Source: Saprospiraceae bacterium (GTDB lineage Bacteria > Bacteroidota > Bacteroidia > Chitinophagales > Saprospiraceae). From it: a stretch of 64,000 bases of DNA. A program made the position numbers and the translations under genes. Within the stretch, counting starts at the first letter, position 1. Every line of letters begins with the position of its first letter. Of the stretch, positions 55,181-64,000 are shown one piece after another. Location of the stretch: NCBI GenBank assembly GCA_016718505.1, contig JADKDE010000004.1:372001-436000 (forward strand), read 5' to 3'. The notes below the pieces were generated by a model that was not told the DNA's origin, did no database searches, and was given only the letters and a program-made list of their open reading frames with translations.

Positions 55181-55849
55181 ATGAAAAATGTGTCAAAATG
55201 CCTACTACTGGCAATCATTATGTTAACTTCTTTTACAAGCTTTGGTCAGGCTAGAGAGACAATGCGTGAGATGAGTCAAGGTATCCAGAACGCTTTGATT
55301 TTGGAGGTAAGTCCATCTACTGAAAAAATGGCTAAGAACACCTGGGAGGATTATATCAAAAAGTTTGGTAAAACCAAACGGAATAAAAAATTTGATGAAT
55401 GGTTTACGGATAATGCATCTGTAACTTCTATCAATGAAACCGGCTCGACCGACATTTATATGCAAATAAATCAAGCTGGAAATACTACCACGTTTTATCT
55501 TTTTGCTGATGCTGGGGCTGGTTTTATTTCAAAAGAAAAGGGGGTAGCGCAATACACTGGCGCTTCCAAATTTTTATATGACTTTGGGGTAGTGTATAGA
55601 AAGGCAATCGTTAATGATGATTTGAAAAAGGAAAAAGAGAAAAAAGAAGATTTGGACGATCAAAAGAAGAAATTGATAAGAACCAATGAAAAATTACATA
55701 AGGAAATCACTGAAGCAAAAGAACTGATCAGTGAAAATGAGAAAAAGATCGAGCAAAATATCAAAGATCAAGAGAAAAACAAAATGGACATCGAAGGCCA
55801 AATAAAAATTATCGATGGCGTAATGAAGAAATTGAGTGAGATAAACTAA
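55181..55849 (+). CDS. Secreted hypothetical protein with C-terminal coiled coil
   Basis: I do not recognise the family. It is a 222-residue protein with signal peptide (CLLLAIIMLTSFTSFGQ) and a small globular domain (about 22-140; TWEDYIKKFGKTKRNKKFDEWF, TTTFYLFADAGAGFIS). A highly charged heptad-rich helix follows (about 146-222; KKEKEKKEDLDDQKKKLIR, KELISENEKKIEQN) that should form a coiled coil. It lies 31 bp downstream of the WecA-like gene and may share its transcript. A periplasmic structural or adaptor role is only a guess. Confidence 0.7.
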   Translation: MKNVSKCLLLAIIMLTSFTSFGQARETMREMSQGIQNALILEVSPSTEKMAKNTWEDYIKKFGKTKRNKKFDEWFTDNASVTSINETGSTDIYMQINQAGNTTTFYLFADAGAGFISKEKGVAQYTGASKFLYDFGVVYRKAIVNDDLKKEKEKKEDLDDQKKKLIRTNEKLHKEITEAKELISENEKKIEQNIKDQEKNKMDIEGQIKIIDGVMKKLSEIN

Positions 55850-55864
55850 AAAAGTTAAACGTAT

Positions 55865-55896
55865 AAAAAAAGGCTGTTTTTATGACAGCCTTTTTA
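55865..55896. terminator. Bidirectional terminator between the coiled-coil gene and dnaJ
   Basis: An 11-bp perfect stem AAAAAGGCTGT/ACAGCCTTTTT (55867-55877 with 55885-55895) sits between convergent genes. Confidence 0.88.
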
Positions 55897-55908
55897 CTTT
55901 TAATCCGA

Positions 55909-57066
55909 TTATCCAAACATATCTCTCATTTTATCAAAAAATCCCTTCTCCTGAGATTCTTTGCCTGGATTGAAATTTGGCATTTCTTTCATTTTATGCA
56001 ATAGAGATTCTTCGTCGGTTGTGAATTTTTTCGGCGTCCAAACGTGTACTTTTACGAGTTGATCGCCCTTGCCATAGGATTGAACATTAGGCAATCCTTT
56101 GTCTTTTAACCTAAATACTTTTCCAGAAGGTGTTCCAGGTGGTATTTTAATCTTTACACGCCCATCTATCGTTGGTACTTCGACGCTAGTACCTAATATC
56201 AAATCAGCAAAATTCATCGATAATTCAAAAATTACATTTGAACCATCCCGCACGAGTGTTGGATGCGCCTCCTCTTCAATATTGATGATGAGGTCTCCAG
56301 CGGGTGCTCCGTGAGCTCCTACATTACCCTTTCCTGACATCGAAAGTTGTATGCCATCGTGCACACCCTGTGGTATTTCGATGTCTATGGTTTCTTCCCC
56401 ATAAACTCTACCTTCACCCTTACAATTAAGACATTGACTGGTTATGATTTGACCTAAGCCATTGCAGGTGTGACATACCCCTGTGGTCTGCATTTGCCCA
56501 AGGAAGGTATTTCGAACTTGCTTTACGTACCCAGAACCATGACAGGTAGAACAGGTCTTTTTTGAATTGCTGTCCTTTGCGCCAGAACCTCCACAAGGGC
56601 TACATTTAATCTGCTTCTTTATCTTTATTTTTTTCTTGGCACCTTTGGCTATTTCTTCAAGGTTCAGTTTTACTTTCACACGAAGATTTGATCCCCTTTG
56701 GCCACCTCCAGATCTAGAACTCCCTCCAAAAAATGAATCAAATGGGCTTCCTTCATCGGAAAATGCACTACCGAATTGTGAGAAAATATCCTCCATCGTC
56801 ATGCCTCCAGATCGACGTCCACCACCAAATCCTGCATTTGGATCAACACCAGCATGACCATAACGATCATATTTGGCCTTTTTGTCGGCGTCGCTCAATA
56901 TTTCGTATGCTTCTGCTGCTTCTTTGAATTTTTCTTCAGCACCCTTGTCATCGGGATTCTTGTCTGGATGGTATTTCATCGCAGTCGCTCTGTATGCCTT
57001 TTTTATCTCTGCCTCTGAGGCATTCTTATTTAGCCCAAGTACTTGATAGTAATCTCTTTTTGCCAT
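55909..57066 (-). CDS. dnaJ: Chaperone DnaJ
   Basis: A 385-residue type I Hsp40 that delivers clients to DnaK and stimulates its ATPase. It has the J domain with HPDKNPDD (about residues 33-40), a Gly/Phe-rich stretch (GFGGGRRSGG), four zinc-binding CxxCxGxG-type repeats (CSPCGGSG, CSTCHGSG, CHTCNGLG, CLNCKGEG), and the C-terminal peptide-binding beta domains (VEVPTIDGRVKIKIPPGTPSG). It lies 14 bp after grpE on the same strand; dnaK is not in the window. Confidence 0.97.
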   Translation of the reverse strand: MAKRDYYQVLGLNKNASEAEIKKAYRATAMKYHPDKNPDDKGAEEKFKEAAEAYEILSDADKKAKYDRYGHAGVDPNAGFGGGRRSGGMTMEDIFSQFGSAFSDEGSPFDSFFGGSSRSGGGQRGSNLRVKVKLNLEEIAKGAKKKIKIKKQIKCSPCGGSGAKDSNSKKTCSTCHGSGYVKQVRNTFLGQMQTTGVCHTCNGLGQIITSQCLNCKGEGRVYGEETIDIEIPQGVHDGIQLSMSGKGNVGAHGAPAGDLIINIEEEAHPTLVRDGSNVIFELSMNFADLILGTSVEVPTIDGRVKIKIPPGTPSGKVFRLKDKGLPNVQSYGKGDQLVKVHVWTPKKFTTDEESLLHKMKEMPNFNPGKESQEKGFFDKMRDMFG

Positions 57067-57080
57067 TGAATTTTATGAAT

Positions 57081-57635
57081 TTATTTTCCAACCACTACTT
57101 TCGCGTGGCGGATGAGTTTATTGTGTAAAAAATAACCATTTTCGACTGTATCCACTATCTTGCCATGCAATTCTGGTGTGGTTACAGGGATTTCAGAAAT
57201 GGCTTCATGAAATTCAGGATCAAACGCTTTACCATTTGTTTCCATAACTTCTAAACCCCTACTTTTTAAAAGTGAAGTGAATTTATGATACAACAAATTA
57301 ATCCCTTCTGAAAATGGTTCAGTGCTATTAGGCACTTCAGCATTCTTTTTCGCCCTGTCAAAATCATCCAATATGGGCAATAAAGCTGTCAATGTGTCTT
57401 GTGCAGCATTTTTTATTAAATCGATTCTCTCTTTACTAGTTCTTTTTTTGAAATTATCAAACTCAGCATAGATTCGCAGATATTTATCCCTCATTTCGTT
57501 GAGTTCTGCCTTCAATTTGGCTATTTCACTCATTTCCTCATTGACTAAGTCCTCCTGTGCACTTTCGTTGACTTGTTCTATTATCTTATCTATTTGTTCT
57601 GAATCGTCCTTTAGATTTTTATCTTCTGTGCTCAT
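57081..57635 (-). CDS. grpE: Nucleotide exchange factor GrpE
   Basis: A 184-residue DnaK exchange factor with an acidic N-terminus and a long coiled coil (EEMSEIAKLKAELNEMRDKYLRIYAEFDNFKKRT). The C-terminal beta domain carries DPEFHEAISEIPV and IVDTVENGYFLHNKLIRHAKVVVGK. It leads the grpE-dnaJ pair. No CIRCE-like repeat lies upstream. Confidence 0.96.
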   Translation of the reverse strand: MSTEDKNLKDDSEQIDKIIEQVNESAQEDLVNEEMSEIAKLKAELNEMRDKYLRIYAEFDNFKKRTSKERIDLIKNAAQDTLTALLPILDDFDRAKKNAEVPNSTEPFSEGINLLYHKFTSLLKSRGLEVMETNGKAFDPEFHEAISEIPVTTPELHGKIVDTVENGYFLHNKLIRHAKVVVGK

Positions 57636-57756
57636 ATCTATTTTAATATTTAATTAAAAAATAATTATTGTTCAAATTCCTTGCCAACGTGTATAAATGC
57701 CATTTTGTCATATCGGTGGTTGTGAGAGTTAAGTCCAGTTTATCTAAATATTTTGT

Positions 57757-57764
57757 TACTTTTG
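57757..57764 (+). promoter_or_regulatory. -7 promoter element for glyS
   Basis: TACTTTTG matches TAnnTTTG and ends 30 nt before ATG 57795. Confidence 0.5.
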
Positions 57765-57794
57765 TGCTTAAAATATTAAAAAATACATAATAGA

Positions 57795-59345
57795 ATGGCC
57801 AGTCAAGATGAAATTTTTAAGAAAATTGTGTCTCATGCGAAAGAGTATGGTTTTGTTTTCCCATCCAGTGAAATTTATGATGGATTAAGTGCAGTTTATG
57901 ACTATGGCCCCTATGGCGTAGAGCTTAAAAATAACCTCAAAACCTACTGGTGGAAGGCAATGACGCAAGTACACGAGAACATTGTGGGGATAGATGCAGC
58001 CATTTTCATGCATCCTAAAACATGGAAAGCTTCAGGCCATGTGGATGCTTTTAATGACCCAATGCTTGATAATAAAGATTCTAAGAAAAGGTATCGTGCT
58101 GACCAATTGATAGAAGGTTATATTGAAAAAATTGAAGATAAAATCAATAAAGAGGTTGAAAAAGCGAGCAAAAGGTTTGAAAATTTTGATGCCGAAATGT
58201 TTAAATCAACCAATCCTCGAGTCGTTGAATACCAAGTCAAATCAAAGGAAATCACCCAAAGATTGGCAAATGCAATGACCAATAACGATATGGTCGATCT
58301 CAAGTCCATGATCGATGAATTGGAGATTGCTTGTCCTGAATCTGGATCACGTAACTGGACGGAAGTGCGTCAATTCAACTTAATGTTCTCAACCCAATTG
58401 GGGAATATAGCAGGGGAGGAGAGTATTTTGTATTTGAGACCGGAAACGGCACAGGGCATTTTCGTTAATTTTTTAAATGTTCAGAAGTCCTCACGAATGA
58501 AGATTCCTTTTGGCATAGCCCAAATCGGAAAAGCATTCAGAAATGAGATCGTAGCCAGACAATTTATTTTTAGAATGCGGGAATTTGAGCAAATGGAAAT
58601 GCAATTTTTCGTGCCACCTGGTACCGAACTTGAATGGTACGAGCGATGGAAACAAATTCGATTAAAGTGGCATCACGCCATCGGACATCCGGCTAGTAAA
58701 TTGAGATTTCACGATCACGATAATTTGGCGCATTATGCCAATGCTGCAGTGGACATTCAGTTCGAGTTTCCCTTTGGATTCAGAGAGTTGGAGGGTATTC
58801 ATTCACGTACAGATTTTGACCTTTCGCAGCATGCTAATTTATCAGGAAAGAAAATAACTTATTTTGATCCCGAAAAAAATGAATCTTATATTCCTTATGT
58901 AATCGAAACTTCGATAGGATGTGATAGAATGTTTTTGGCTGCTTTAAGCCATGCCTATACCGAAGAAACTTTATCAGATACTAAGGGCGAAGACAGTACT
59001 CGTGTTGTTCTTAAGCTACATCCAGCTATTGCCCCTGTAAAATGTGCCATCTTACCTTTGGTCAAAAATAAGGAGGAATTGACTACAAAAGCGCGCCAGA
59101 TATTCAAGGAATTGAAATTTTCATTTAACTGCCAATACGATGATAAGGATGCCATCGGCCGACGATATAGAAGGCAAGATGCGATAGGTACTCCGTACTG
59201 TATTACAGTGGATTTTGAGACATTGACGGATGAAATGGTGACGATAAGGGATAGAGACACGCTAGAACAGGTACGTATCCCTATTAGCGGGCTAAAAGAA
59301 TATATTGCTGAAAAGGTTTCGATGGATAAAATATTAGCTGAATAA
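57795..59345 (+). CDS. glyS: Glycine-tRNA ligase (single-chain, alpha2 type)
   Basis: A 516-residue class IIa synthetase of the dimeric type rather than the alpha2beta2 GlyQS type. Motifs are FVFPSSEIYDGLSAVYDYGPYGVELK at the start, YLRPETAQGIFVNF, IAQIGKAFRNEIVARQFIFRMREFEQMEMQFF (motif 2), GIHSRTDFDLSQH, VIETSIGCDRMFLA (motif 3) and the C-terminal anticodon-binding domain from about residue 415 (HPAIAPVKCAILPL, RRYRRQDAIGTPYCITVDF). It charges tRNA-Gly. An inserted helical segment (about residues 110-175; KIEDKINKEVEKASKRF) is usual in this group. Confidence 0.97.
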   Translation: MASQDEIFKKIVSHAKEYGFVFPSSEIYDGLSAVYDYGPYGVELKNNLKTYWWKAMTQVHENIVGIDAAIFMHPKTWKASGHVDAFNDPMLDNKDSKKRYRADQLIEGYIEKIEDKINKEVEKASKRFENFDAEMFKSTNPRVVEYQVKSKEITQRLANAMTNNDMVDLKSMIDELEIACPESGSRNWTEVRQFNLMFSTQLGNIAGEESILYLRPETAQGIFVNFLNVQKSSRMKIPFGIAQIGKAFRNEIVARQFIFRMREFEQMEMQFFVPPGTELEWYERWKQIRLKWHHAIGHPASKLRFHDHDNLAHYANAAVDIQFEFPFGFRELEGIHSRTDFDLSQHANLSGKKITYFDPEKNESYIPYVIETSIGCDRMFLAALSHAYTEETLSDTKGEDSTRVVLKLHPAIAPVKCAILPLVKNKEELTTKARQIFKELKFSFNCQYDDKDAIGRRYRRQDAIGTPYCITVDFETLTDEMVTIRDRDTLEQVRIPISGLKEYIAEKVSMDKILAE

Positions 59346-59347
59346 GC

Positions 59348-60403
59348 TCAAATAAAATCCACGTCTTGGTCATAGGGATATCTTAAAAGGTAAGGTATCG
59401 CTTTTCGAACGTCGAAGTTTTCATGCACGACCTTGTAAATCATATATATGATCGGAATGGGGGTTTTGTAGTGCTTTGCTAGCTGCTGCACTATTTTAAG
59501 CGTTCTGACGCCCTCTGCCAGTTCAGGAAGGGAGGCGTTTATTTCTTCGGGAGTTTCTCCTTGAGCTATGCGTATGCCATAGGCAAAGTTGCGACTATTG
59601 GGGCTGGTGGCAGTAGCTATCAGATCACCAATACCAGCAGTTCCAAGAAATGCCCTTGTTGTAGCTCCCATGGCATTGCCTATATAGATCATTTCACGCA
59701 ATCCACGGGTTATCAACATGGCTTGAATATTTTTGCCAAGTCCAAGTCCTGTCAAAATTCCTGAGGCTAAGGCAATTATATTTTTTAGGGCACCGGCTAA
59801 TTCAGCGCCAATCAATTCATGGGACCCAAAAACTGCAAAACTAGGGCTATCCAAAACAGCTTTTCCAAGTTTTATTACCTCTTCGTATTTACTAGCAATG
59901 ACAGTAGCTGCTGGCTGTCCTTCCATGATTTCTCGGGACAAATTGGGACCTGAAAGGCATCCTACTCGTACCAATGAACTTTCTTGAACCAAAACTTCGC
60001 TCATGGTTCTAATATGGGATCTCTGGATAGATGCTTTCAAAAGTTCTTTTTCGGTCAATCCCACCAAATCGAAGCCTTTGGTGCCGTGAATACAAATGTG
60101 ATAGGGTTTGAAAAAAGGGGAGAAATCTCTTACCATGGAAGCGAAGGCTGTAGAGGGAATTACTGGGAAAATGACATCACAAGAACTTGTAATTTCCTCT
60201 TTATCATCAGTAGCTATGATTCTTTTTGATACCAAAAAACCTTGAAGTCGGTGGGTTTCGTTTATTATTTTGACTTTTTCTTTGTTACGAGTGTACATAA
60301 GTACATCGACATTTTTAGAAAGTAAATGGGCTATGGCTGCACCAAAACTACCAGATCCTATCACCGCTACAGGTTTTTGACTCGTTGCCTTACTTTCTCC
60401 CAT
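59348..60403 (-). CDS. gpsA: Glycerol-3-phosphate dehydrogenase [NAD(P)+]
   Basis: The start is taken at ATG 60403 (MGESKATSQKPVAVIGSGSFGAAIAHLL), 351 residues; a longer frame adds eight residues without support. It makes sn-glycerol 3-phosphate for phospholipid synthesis. It has the Rossmann loop GSGSFGAA, FPVIPSTAF, IHGTKGFD, VGCLSGPNLSREIMEGQPAATVIAS, the catalytic Lys in ELAGALKNIIALASGI, and TAGIGDLIATATSPNSRN. It is convergent with glyS with only 2 bp between stops and no hairpin. Confidence 0.95.
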   Translation of the reverse strand: MGESKATSQKPVAVIGSGSFGAAIAHLLSKNVDVLMYTRNKEKVKIINETHRLQGFLVSKRIIATDDKEEITSSCDVIFPVIPSTAFASMVRDFSPFFKPYHICIHGTKGFDLVGLTEKELLKASIQRSHIRTMSEVLVQESSLVRVGCLSGPNLSREIMEGQPAATVIASKYEEVIKLGKAVLDSPSFAVFGSHELIGAELAGALKNIIALASGILTGLGLGKNIQAMLITRGLREMIYIGNAMGATTRAFLGTAGIGDLIATATSPNSRNFAYGIRIAQGETPEEINASLPELAEGVRTLKIVQQLAKHYKTPIPIIYMIYKVVHENFDVRKAIPYLLRYPYDQDVDFI

Positions 60404-60586
60404 CTTACAAAGATGCAAAATTACCACAAGAATTGATAATTGTTTATTGCTTTTCTCCTTGTAAAAAAGTCCGATATTATGAGGACTTCCAAATTCTAAT
60501 GAACTTATCTATAGATTTTTATTGCACCCTTGTTTATTTGAAATTTAATTCAAATGCTGATGATGATAACTTTTTTAATTAAACTA

Positions 60587-60862
60587 TCAGATGATTTCTT
60601 CCACCTTGCCTTTACTAGGATTCAAATTGCGATATACAGACCCTTCAATATTTTTTTTCATTTGCCGAAAAATATCAAAGCTTGATTCTAAAAACTTCTC
60701 GTCCAAGATATCCTCGGCGATCTTGGCTGAAATATCCAAGGTTGAATCAAATTTGTAGATTTGTTCCATCCCACCGCCATCGAGTTTTATAGAATATTTC
60801 TCATTATTAATAAAAATAGTAGCCTTTATCTGGTCAAATTGCATTTCTTTAACGATTCTCAT
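60587..60862 (-). CDS. Hypothetical small protein (91 residues)
   Basis: I do not recognise the family. It is a soluble protein with an N-terminal beta hairpin (QIKATIFINNEKYSIKL), a Gly-rich turn (DGGGME) and a helical C-terminal half (ESSFDIFRQMKKNIEG). Its ATG lies inside the end of the DUF2520 gene (14-bp overlap), so it is probably translated by coupling and may act with that protein. No signal peptide, Cys or metal motif is seen. Confidence 0.6.
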   Translation of the reverse strand: MRIVKEMQFDQIKATIFINNEKYSIKLDGGGMEQIYKFDSTLDISAKIAEDILDEKFLESSFDIFRQMKKNIEGSVYRNLNPSKGKVEEII

Positions 60863-61628
60863 CTTGTATCATTTTAGTGAACATTAAATACATTCCCAAT
60901 TCTTCATCCAGCCCTTCCTCTTTTAAATAATCTAAGTGTCGATTGATGGTCGAAACATCGTTCCTTTTAGCTGGACCTGTTTGTGCTGACTTGTGATTTT
61001 TCTCGAAAACCACTCTGACAGTTTCTTCCGCGAGAGGCTTTAGGTATTCAAATGGGATTTCTTCTTTGTTTGCAATATCTTGTGCGACACCGAATAGTCT
61101 ATTGCCAAAATTATTAATATATACCGCGCACAAATGCAGTGTTTTGCGTTTTATTTCAGAGATTTCATGAACATTATTGCCTAAGTGATTCGCTATGGCC
61201 TGGATAGTTTTTAGGGTGTTTTGATTAGAGCCTCCGACGAAAATGGGTATATTATCAAAATTTATATCATGATTTTGATTGAAAGTTTGGAGAGGATACA
61301 AATACCCATTGTTTTCAAAGTAGGGTGTCATTGACCTAGAATTGAAACTCCCTGAACAGTGAACTACAGTAGAATTTGAATGCCCAAATTGTTTTAATTC
61401 GTCCAAAAATCCTAAGATTTGGTCATCTTTTACGCACAAAATAAAAGTTGCCTCTTTGCTCTTAGGAATATTATTAATACTGATAAATGGAAAATTGGGA
61501 TAAAGTTCTTCGTATTTCTTTGGATCTCTTACTACAATGCCCTGTAGTTCAATGCCTCGATCCGCCATTCGTTGGGACAATATCTTGCCCAAATTACCCA
61601 TGCCGACCAAATAAACTAGGTTACTCAA
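60849..61628 (-). CDS. Rossmann-fold/DUF2520 protein (NADP oxidoreductase-like)
   Basis: A 259-residue protein with an N-terminal NAD(P)-binding fold (LVYLVGMGNLGKILSQRMADRG; FILCVKDDQI; VVHCSGSFN). A C-terminal helical DUF2520 domain follows (KRKTLHLCAVYINNFGNRLFGVAQDI, GPAKRNDVSTINRHLDYL). The family resembles F420/NADP-dependent reductases and ketopantoate reductase-like enzymes, but its reaction is unknown. The start codon is TTG and overlaps the CcmF stop by 8 bp (TTGAGTAA). The 3' end overlaps the small gene at 60587-60862. Confidence 0.85.
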   Translation of the reverse strand: MSNLVYLVGMGNLGKILSQRMADRGIELQGIVVRDPKKYEELYPNFPFISINNIPKSKEATFILCVKDDQILGFLDELKQFGHSNSTVVHCSGSFNSRSMTPYFENNGYLYPLQTFNQNHDINFDNIPIFVGGSNQNTLKTIQAIANHLGNNVHEISEIKRKTLHLCAVYINNFGNRLFGVAQDIANKEEIPFEYLKPLAEETVRVVFEKNHKSAQTGPAKRNDVSTINRHLDYLKEEGLDEELGMYLMFTKMIQDENR

Positions 61629-64000
61629 TTTTATTTTTTCGTTTATTCTTTTTGAAAATACCTATAGCCAGACCGAATAACATAAGCAATGACCCTGCCC
61701 AAACAAGATTGATACCCGGAAATTCAATGGCTTGCAATACCACGAAATCAAATTTTGGTTCGACTCTGGATAATTGCATAGAAATTTCTTTCGGATCAAC
61801 ATCTATGGGATAAAACTCTAGTAAGGCGCTCTCTGACGGGATATCGATGCCTGTGAGCTTGATATTGATGCCATTTTTAAAATTGTGATCAGCAATGCTG
61901 AATGGTTGGTTGCCTCGTATTATGTAAAGCGGTTTGATGGTGTCCTTGGTTGCTCCATCTCCGATAAGTATATTGGCGCCCAGTACGATATCATCCGCGT
62001 TAGGTTTGAAGTGTGGATTCGTTATGTTTTTTGAGAAGCCAAGGAATTGGATATTTCTTCCTTCCCACGCAATCACTTCATTAGGTCGCAGCTTGTTGGA
62101 ATGCATGTTTGGTCCTTCTGTCGGTGCTAAAATCTGCGCAAGCGACTTTTCATTTACACGAATATTGAGTCCAATCTGATTGTTATGATCATTCATATTC
62201 AGGAGCAATCCCTCCTTGGCCATTACCAAAGGTTTGTGCGAATAAACAGAGTCCTTGAATTTAACCCAAACATCGGCAGAAATTCCAAAATCACCTTTAT
62301 TCCGATTCAAGTCGTGATGATCTGGATCGTATTTTACTTTATCCAATTTAACGAAAATCGAATCTTGATATGAGACCCATTTGTCTTTAGAAACTTGGAT
62401 GTCGTCATAAACGATGCTTTCATTCTTGCGGGTTGCCTCTTCGATGCTTACTTGATCTGTTGGCAACGAAGCTATATGCGTAAATATATCTTTATTCCAA
62501 TAGTGCTTGGTTGATGGGTTGGATGCTGCTATTTTTGTAAAATCTTTGCTATAAAGAATATTGGGTTGGACTGTAAATTCTTCCACCGTCTTTTCGCCAT
62601 CTTCTGATAGTTTTTTAAAGTGGATATCAAAAGTTCTAGTCACCCCCGCGAAGGTATCTTTTTGATATTCTACCAAAAAGCCACTCATATACATTGGCAT
62701 ATTTTTGTCTAGCCTAATATTTTTTGCCAATTCATCTTCAGTTTGATCGGCGATCAATCCTCGAGTGATGAACGGATTAGAGCTGATAAATCTTTTGTTA
62801 AGCCCAGAAGCTATGACACCAACTATTAGTATTCCAAAGCCAATATGTGAAAAATAACTCCCGAGATATTGGATTTTGCTTTGAAAATTTTTCAATAATA
62901 AAATAAAATGCATGCATATCGCAAAAACTCCAGAAAACAACAGCAAATGGTGCTGCCAAGCATCGACATTTATCCAATAACAAATCCCAATGTGCAATAT
63001 AACCGCGATGATTAGCCCTAAAACTATTCTCAACACCCAGCTTTTGTTTTTGAAGGGATTGGTGTCCATCCTGTATTTGACAAGCATCGCAACAATCGAA
63101 AGCAATGAAAGCAAAACGCCAACCCAAAGCTGAAATCTATTGTGGTGCGCTACTGGATCCACAGGCGTGCTTCTATGCCAATCTTTGAGATCTGTATTCA
63201 GAATCCAACCGATGCCACTTATTATTTTATTAAAAACGGGAATTGAAGTAGTAAAGGAAATCAATAAACACGAAAATAAAAACACCATAGAGCCTATGAA
63301 CATCCAAAATTCTCTGCTAAACAGCGATTCCTCCTCCTTAGGAGTGGATATTGATTCTTTATTTTTCCAATAAAAATATATCGCCCCAAGGCCAAACAAT
63401 AAAATAAAAATGATGAGCTGCCACTCTAATCCCATCTCCGTAAATGAATGTACAGATGTATCCCCTAAAACGCCACTCCTAGTCAAAAAAGTAGAATAAA
63501 CTACTAGGACAAAACTCAGAAGATAGAACACATACGCGGATTTAAGGCTGTAAGGCGTGTTTTTTGCGATGAGATGCGTATGAAGTCCCGCTAGGAGAAT
63601 CAGCCAAGGTACAAGGGACATGTTTTCTACAGGGTCCCAAGCCCAATAGCCCCCAAAACTCAAGGCTTCGTATGCCCACGCACCGCCCATCAAGATACCC
63701 AATCCCAAAATCGCCCCAGCAAATAAAACCCACCCAAAAGCTGGAGCCAACCAACCCTTATGATCTCTCAATCTCAATCCTGCTATCGCGAATGCATAAG
63801 GAATAGCCGTACTCGCAAATCCCAAAAATAGGGTAGGAGGATGTATCGTCATCCAATAATTCTGTAGCAGCGGATTCAGACCGTTGCCCTTGATCAGCAT
63901 TATATAATTTGGATTGTTGAATAGCGGAATATTCATCACGTCTCTGATGAAAACAAATGGATTAGAACCTATTTTCCACTCAAGCCCTGGCACATACACG
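61621..64000 (-). CDS. CcmF/CcsA-type cytochrome c biogenesis (heme lyase) protein, 5' end outside window
   Basis: At least 792 residues are visible; the N-terminus lies beyond 64000. The heme-handling WWD region is present as AYEALSFGGYWAWDPVENMSLVPWL, with flanking membrane helices and possible heme-ligand histidines (NYWMTIHPPTLFLG; GLHTHLIAKNTPYSLKSAYV). The later half has a periplasmic beta-rich insert (about 430-740; NIRLDKNMPMYMSGFLVEYQKD, GMEVIAWEGRNIQFLG-like strands) and ends with a final helix and a basic tail KKNKRKNKIE. CcmF-type proteins join heme to apocytochrome c on the periplasmic side. It overlaps the DUF2520 gene by 8 bp. Confidence 0.9.
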   Translation of the reverse strand, partial: VYVPGLEWKIGSNPFVFIRDVMNIPLFNNPNYIMLIKGNGLNPLLQNYWMTIHPPTLFLGFASTAIPYAFAIAGLRLRDHKGWLAPAFGWVLFAGAILGLGILMGGAWAYEALSFGGYWAWDPVENMSLVPWLILLAGLHTHLIAKNTPYSLKSAYVFYLLSFVLVVYSTFLTRSGVLGDTSVHSFTEMGLEWQLIIFILLFGLGAIYFYWKNKESISTPKEEESLFSREFWMFIGSMVFLFSCLLISFTTSIPVFNKIISGIGWILNTDLKDWHRSTPVDPVAHHNRFQLWVGVLLSLLSIVAMLVKYRMDTNPFKNKSWVLRIVLGLIIAVILHIGICYWINVDAWQHHLLLFSGVFAICMHFILLLKNFQSKIQYLGSYFSHIGFGILIVGVIASGLNKRFISSNPFITRGLIADQTEDELAKNIRLDKNMPMYMSGFLVEYQKDTFAGVTRTFDIHFKKLSEDGEKTVEEFTVQPNILYSKDFTKIAASNPSTKHYWNKDIFTHIASLPTDQVSIEEATRKNESIVYDDIQVSKDKWVSYQDSIFVKLDKVKYDPDHHDLNRNKGDFGISADVWVKFKDSVYSHKPLVMAKEGLLLNMNDHNNQIGLNIRVNEKSLAQILAPTEGPNMHSNKLRPNEVIAWEGRNIQFLGFSKNITNPHFKPNADDIVLGANILIGDGATKDTIKPLYIIRGNQPFSIADHNFKNGINIKLTGIDIPSESALLEFYPIDVDPKEISMQLSRVEPKFDFVVLQAIEFPGINLVWAGSLLMLFGLAIGIFKKNKRKNKIE

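Noticed and set aside
1..64000. CRISPR array or defence island
   Set aside because: No regularly spaced short repeats and no cas, restriction or abortive-infection genes other than the single TA pair were seen.

Overview
The window looks like a mostly core-genome stretch of an AT-rich Bacteroidota chromosome, probably Saprospiria or Chitinophagia. This placement is inferred from gene content. The markers are a fused SecDF, a single-chain glycyl-tRNA synthetase, the small DUF4295 gene beside bL28/bL33, PorE-like and PorP/SprF-like type IX secretion (T9SS) proteins, three proteins with T9SS C-terminal sorting domains, TonB-dependent receptors with N-terminal carboxypeptidase-regulatory domains, and Bacteroidota-type promoters with a TAnnTTTG -7 element. 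No phage, insertion sequence, CRISPR array or rRNA gene was seen.

Layout. 1-5 kb: start of a fatty-acyl-CoA ligase (cut by the window edge), a TonB receptor and a T9SS-secreted alpha/beta hydrolase with a mutated nucleophile motif. 5-14 kb: DUF937 protein, tandem SRPBCC protein, secDF, a PfkB-type sugar kinase, tRNA-Asn, an esterase and an S9 peptidase. 14-20 kb: groES-groEL, pfkA-SpoU methyltransferase, a GNAT enzyme, then tRNA-Arg, rpmB-rpmG-DUF4295 and ftsY on the minus strand. 21-26 kb: ilvE, KdsC-like phosphatase, UbiA-type prenyltransferase, Maf and PhoD-like phosphatase. 26-38 kb: Oar-like TonB receptor, APC permease-folK-deoxynucleoside kinase, M1 aminopeptidase (T9SS cargo), propeller protein, mdh, queA and DUF2795.

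37.7-41.5 kb is the only accessory-looking region. A RelE/ParE-Phd toxin-antitoxin pair lies between two ~250-bp direct repeats. One repeat is the 3' end of a cysteine-rich T9SS repeat protein; the other is a decayed copy of that end. 41.5-49 kb: PuuD-like urate oxidase with cytochrome c tail, lipoprotein, sodium symporter, BstA-like DinB protein, then PorE-like (with an extra DUF1573 domain) and PorP/SprF-like genes. 49-64 kb: DUF2279 protein, bamA, uppS, WecA/TagO-like transferase, dnaJ-grpE, glyS, gpsA, DUF2520 protein and a CcmF-type cytochrome c assembly protein cut by the right edge.

The strongest overall signal is technical or evolutionary. Nine reading-frame breaks occur in eight genes, including groEL, pfkA and bamA, which a living cell would be expected to need. 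Most are repaired by adding or removing one base in a homopolymer run. This looks like residual long-read indel error rather than mass pseudogenisation, and the affected genes are annotated here as single repaired genes. The most biologically interesting items are the nine-repeat cysteine-rich secreted protein, the PorE-DUF1573 fusion, the nucleophile-less secreted hydrolase and the repeat-flanked toxin-antitoxin locus.
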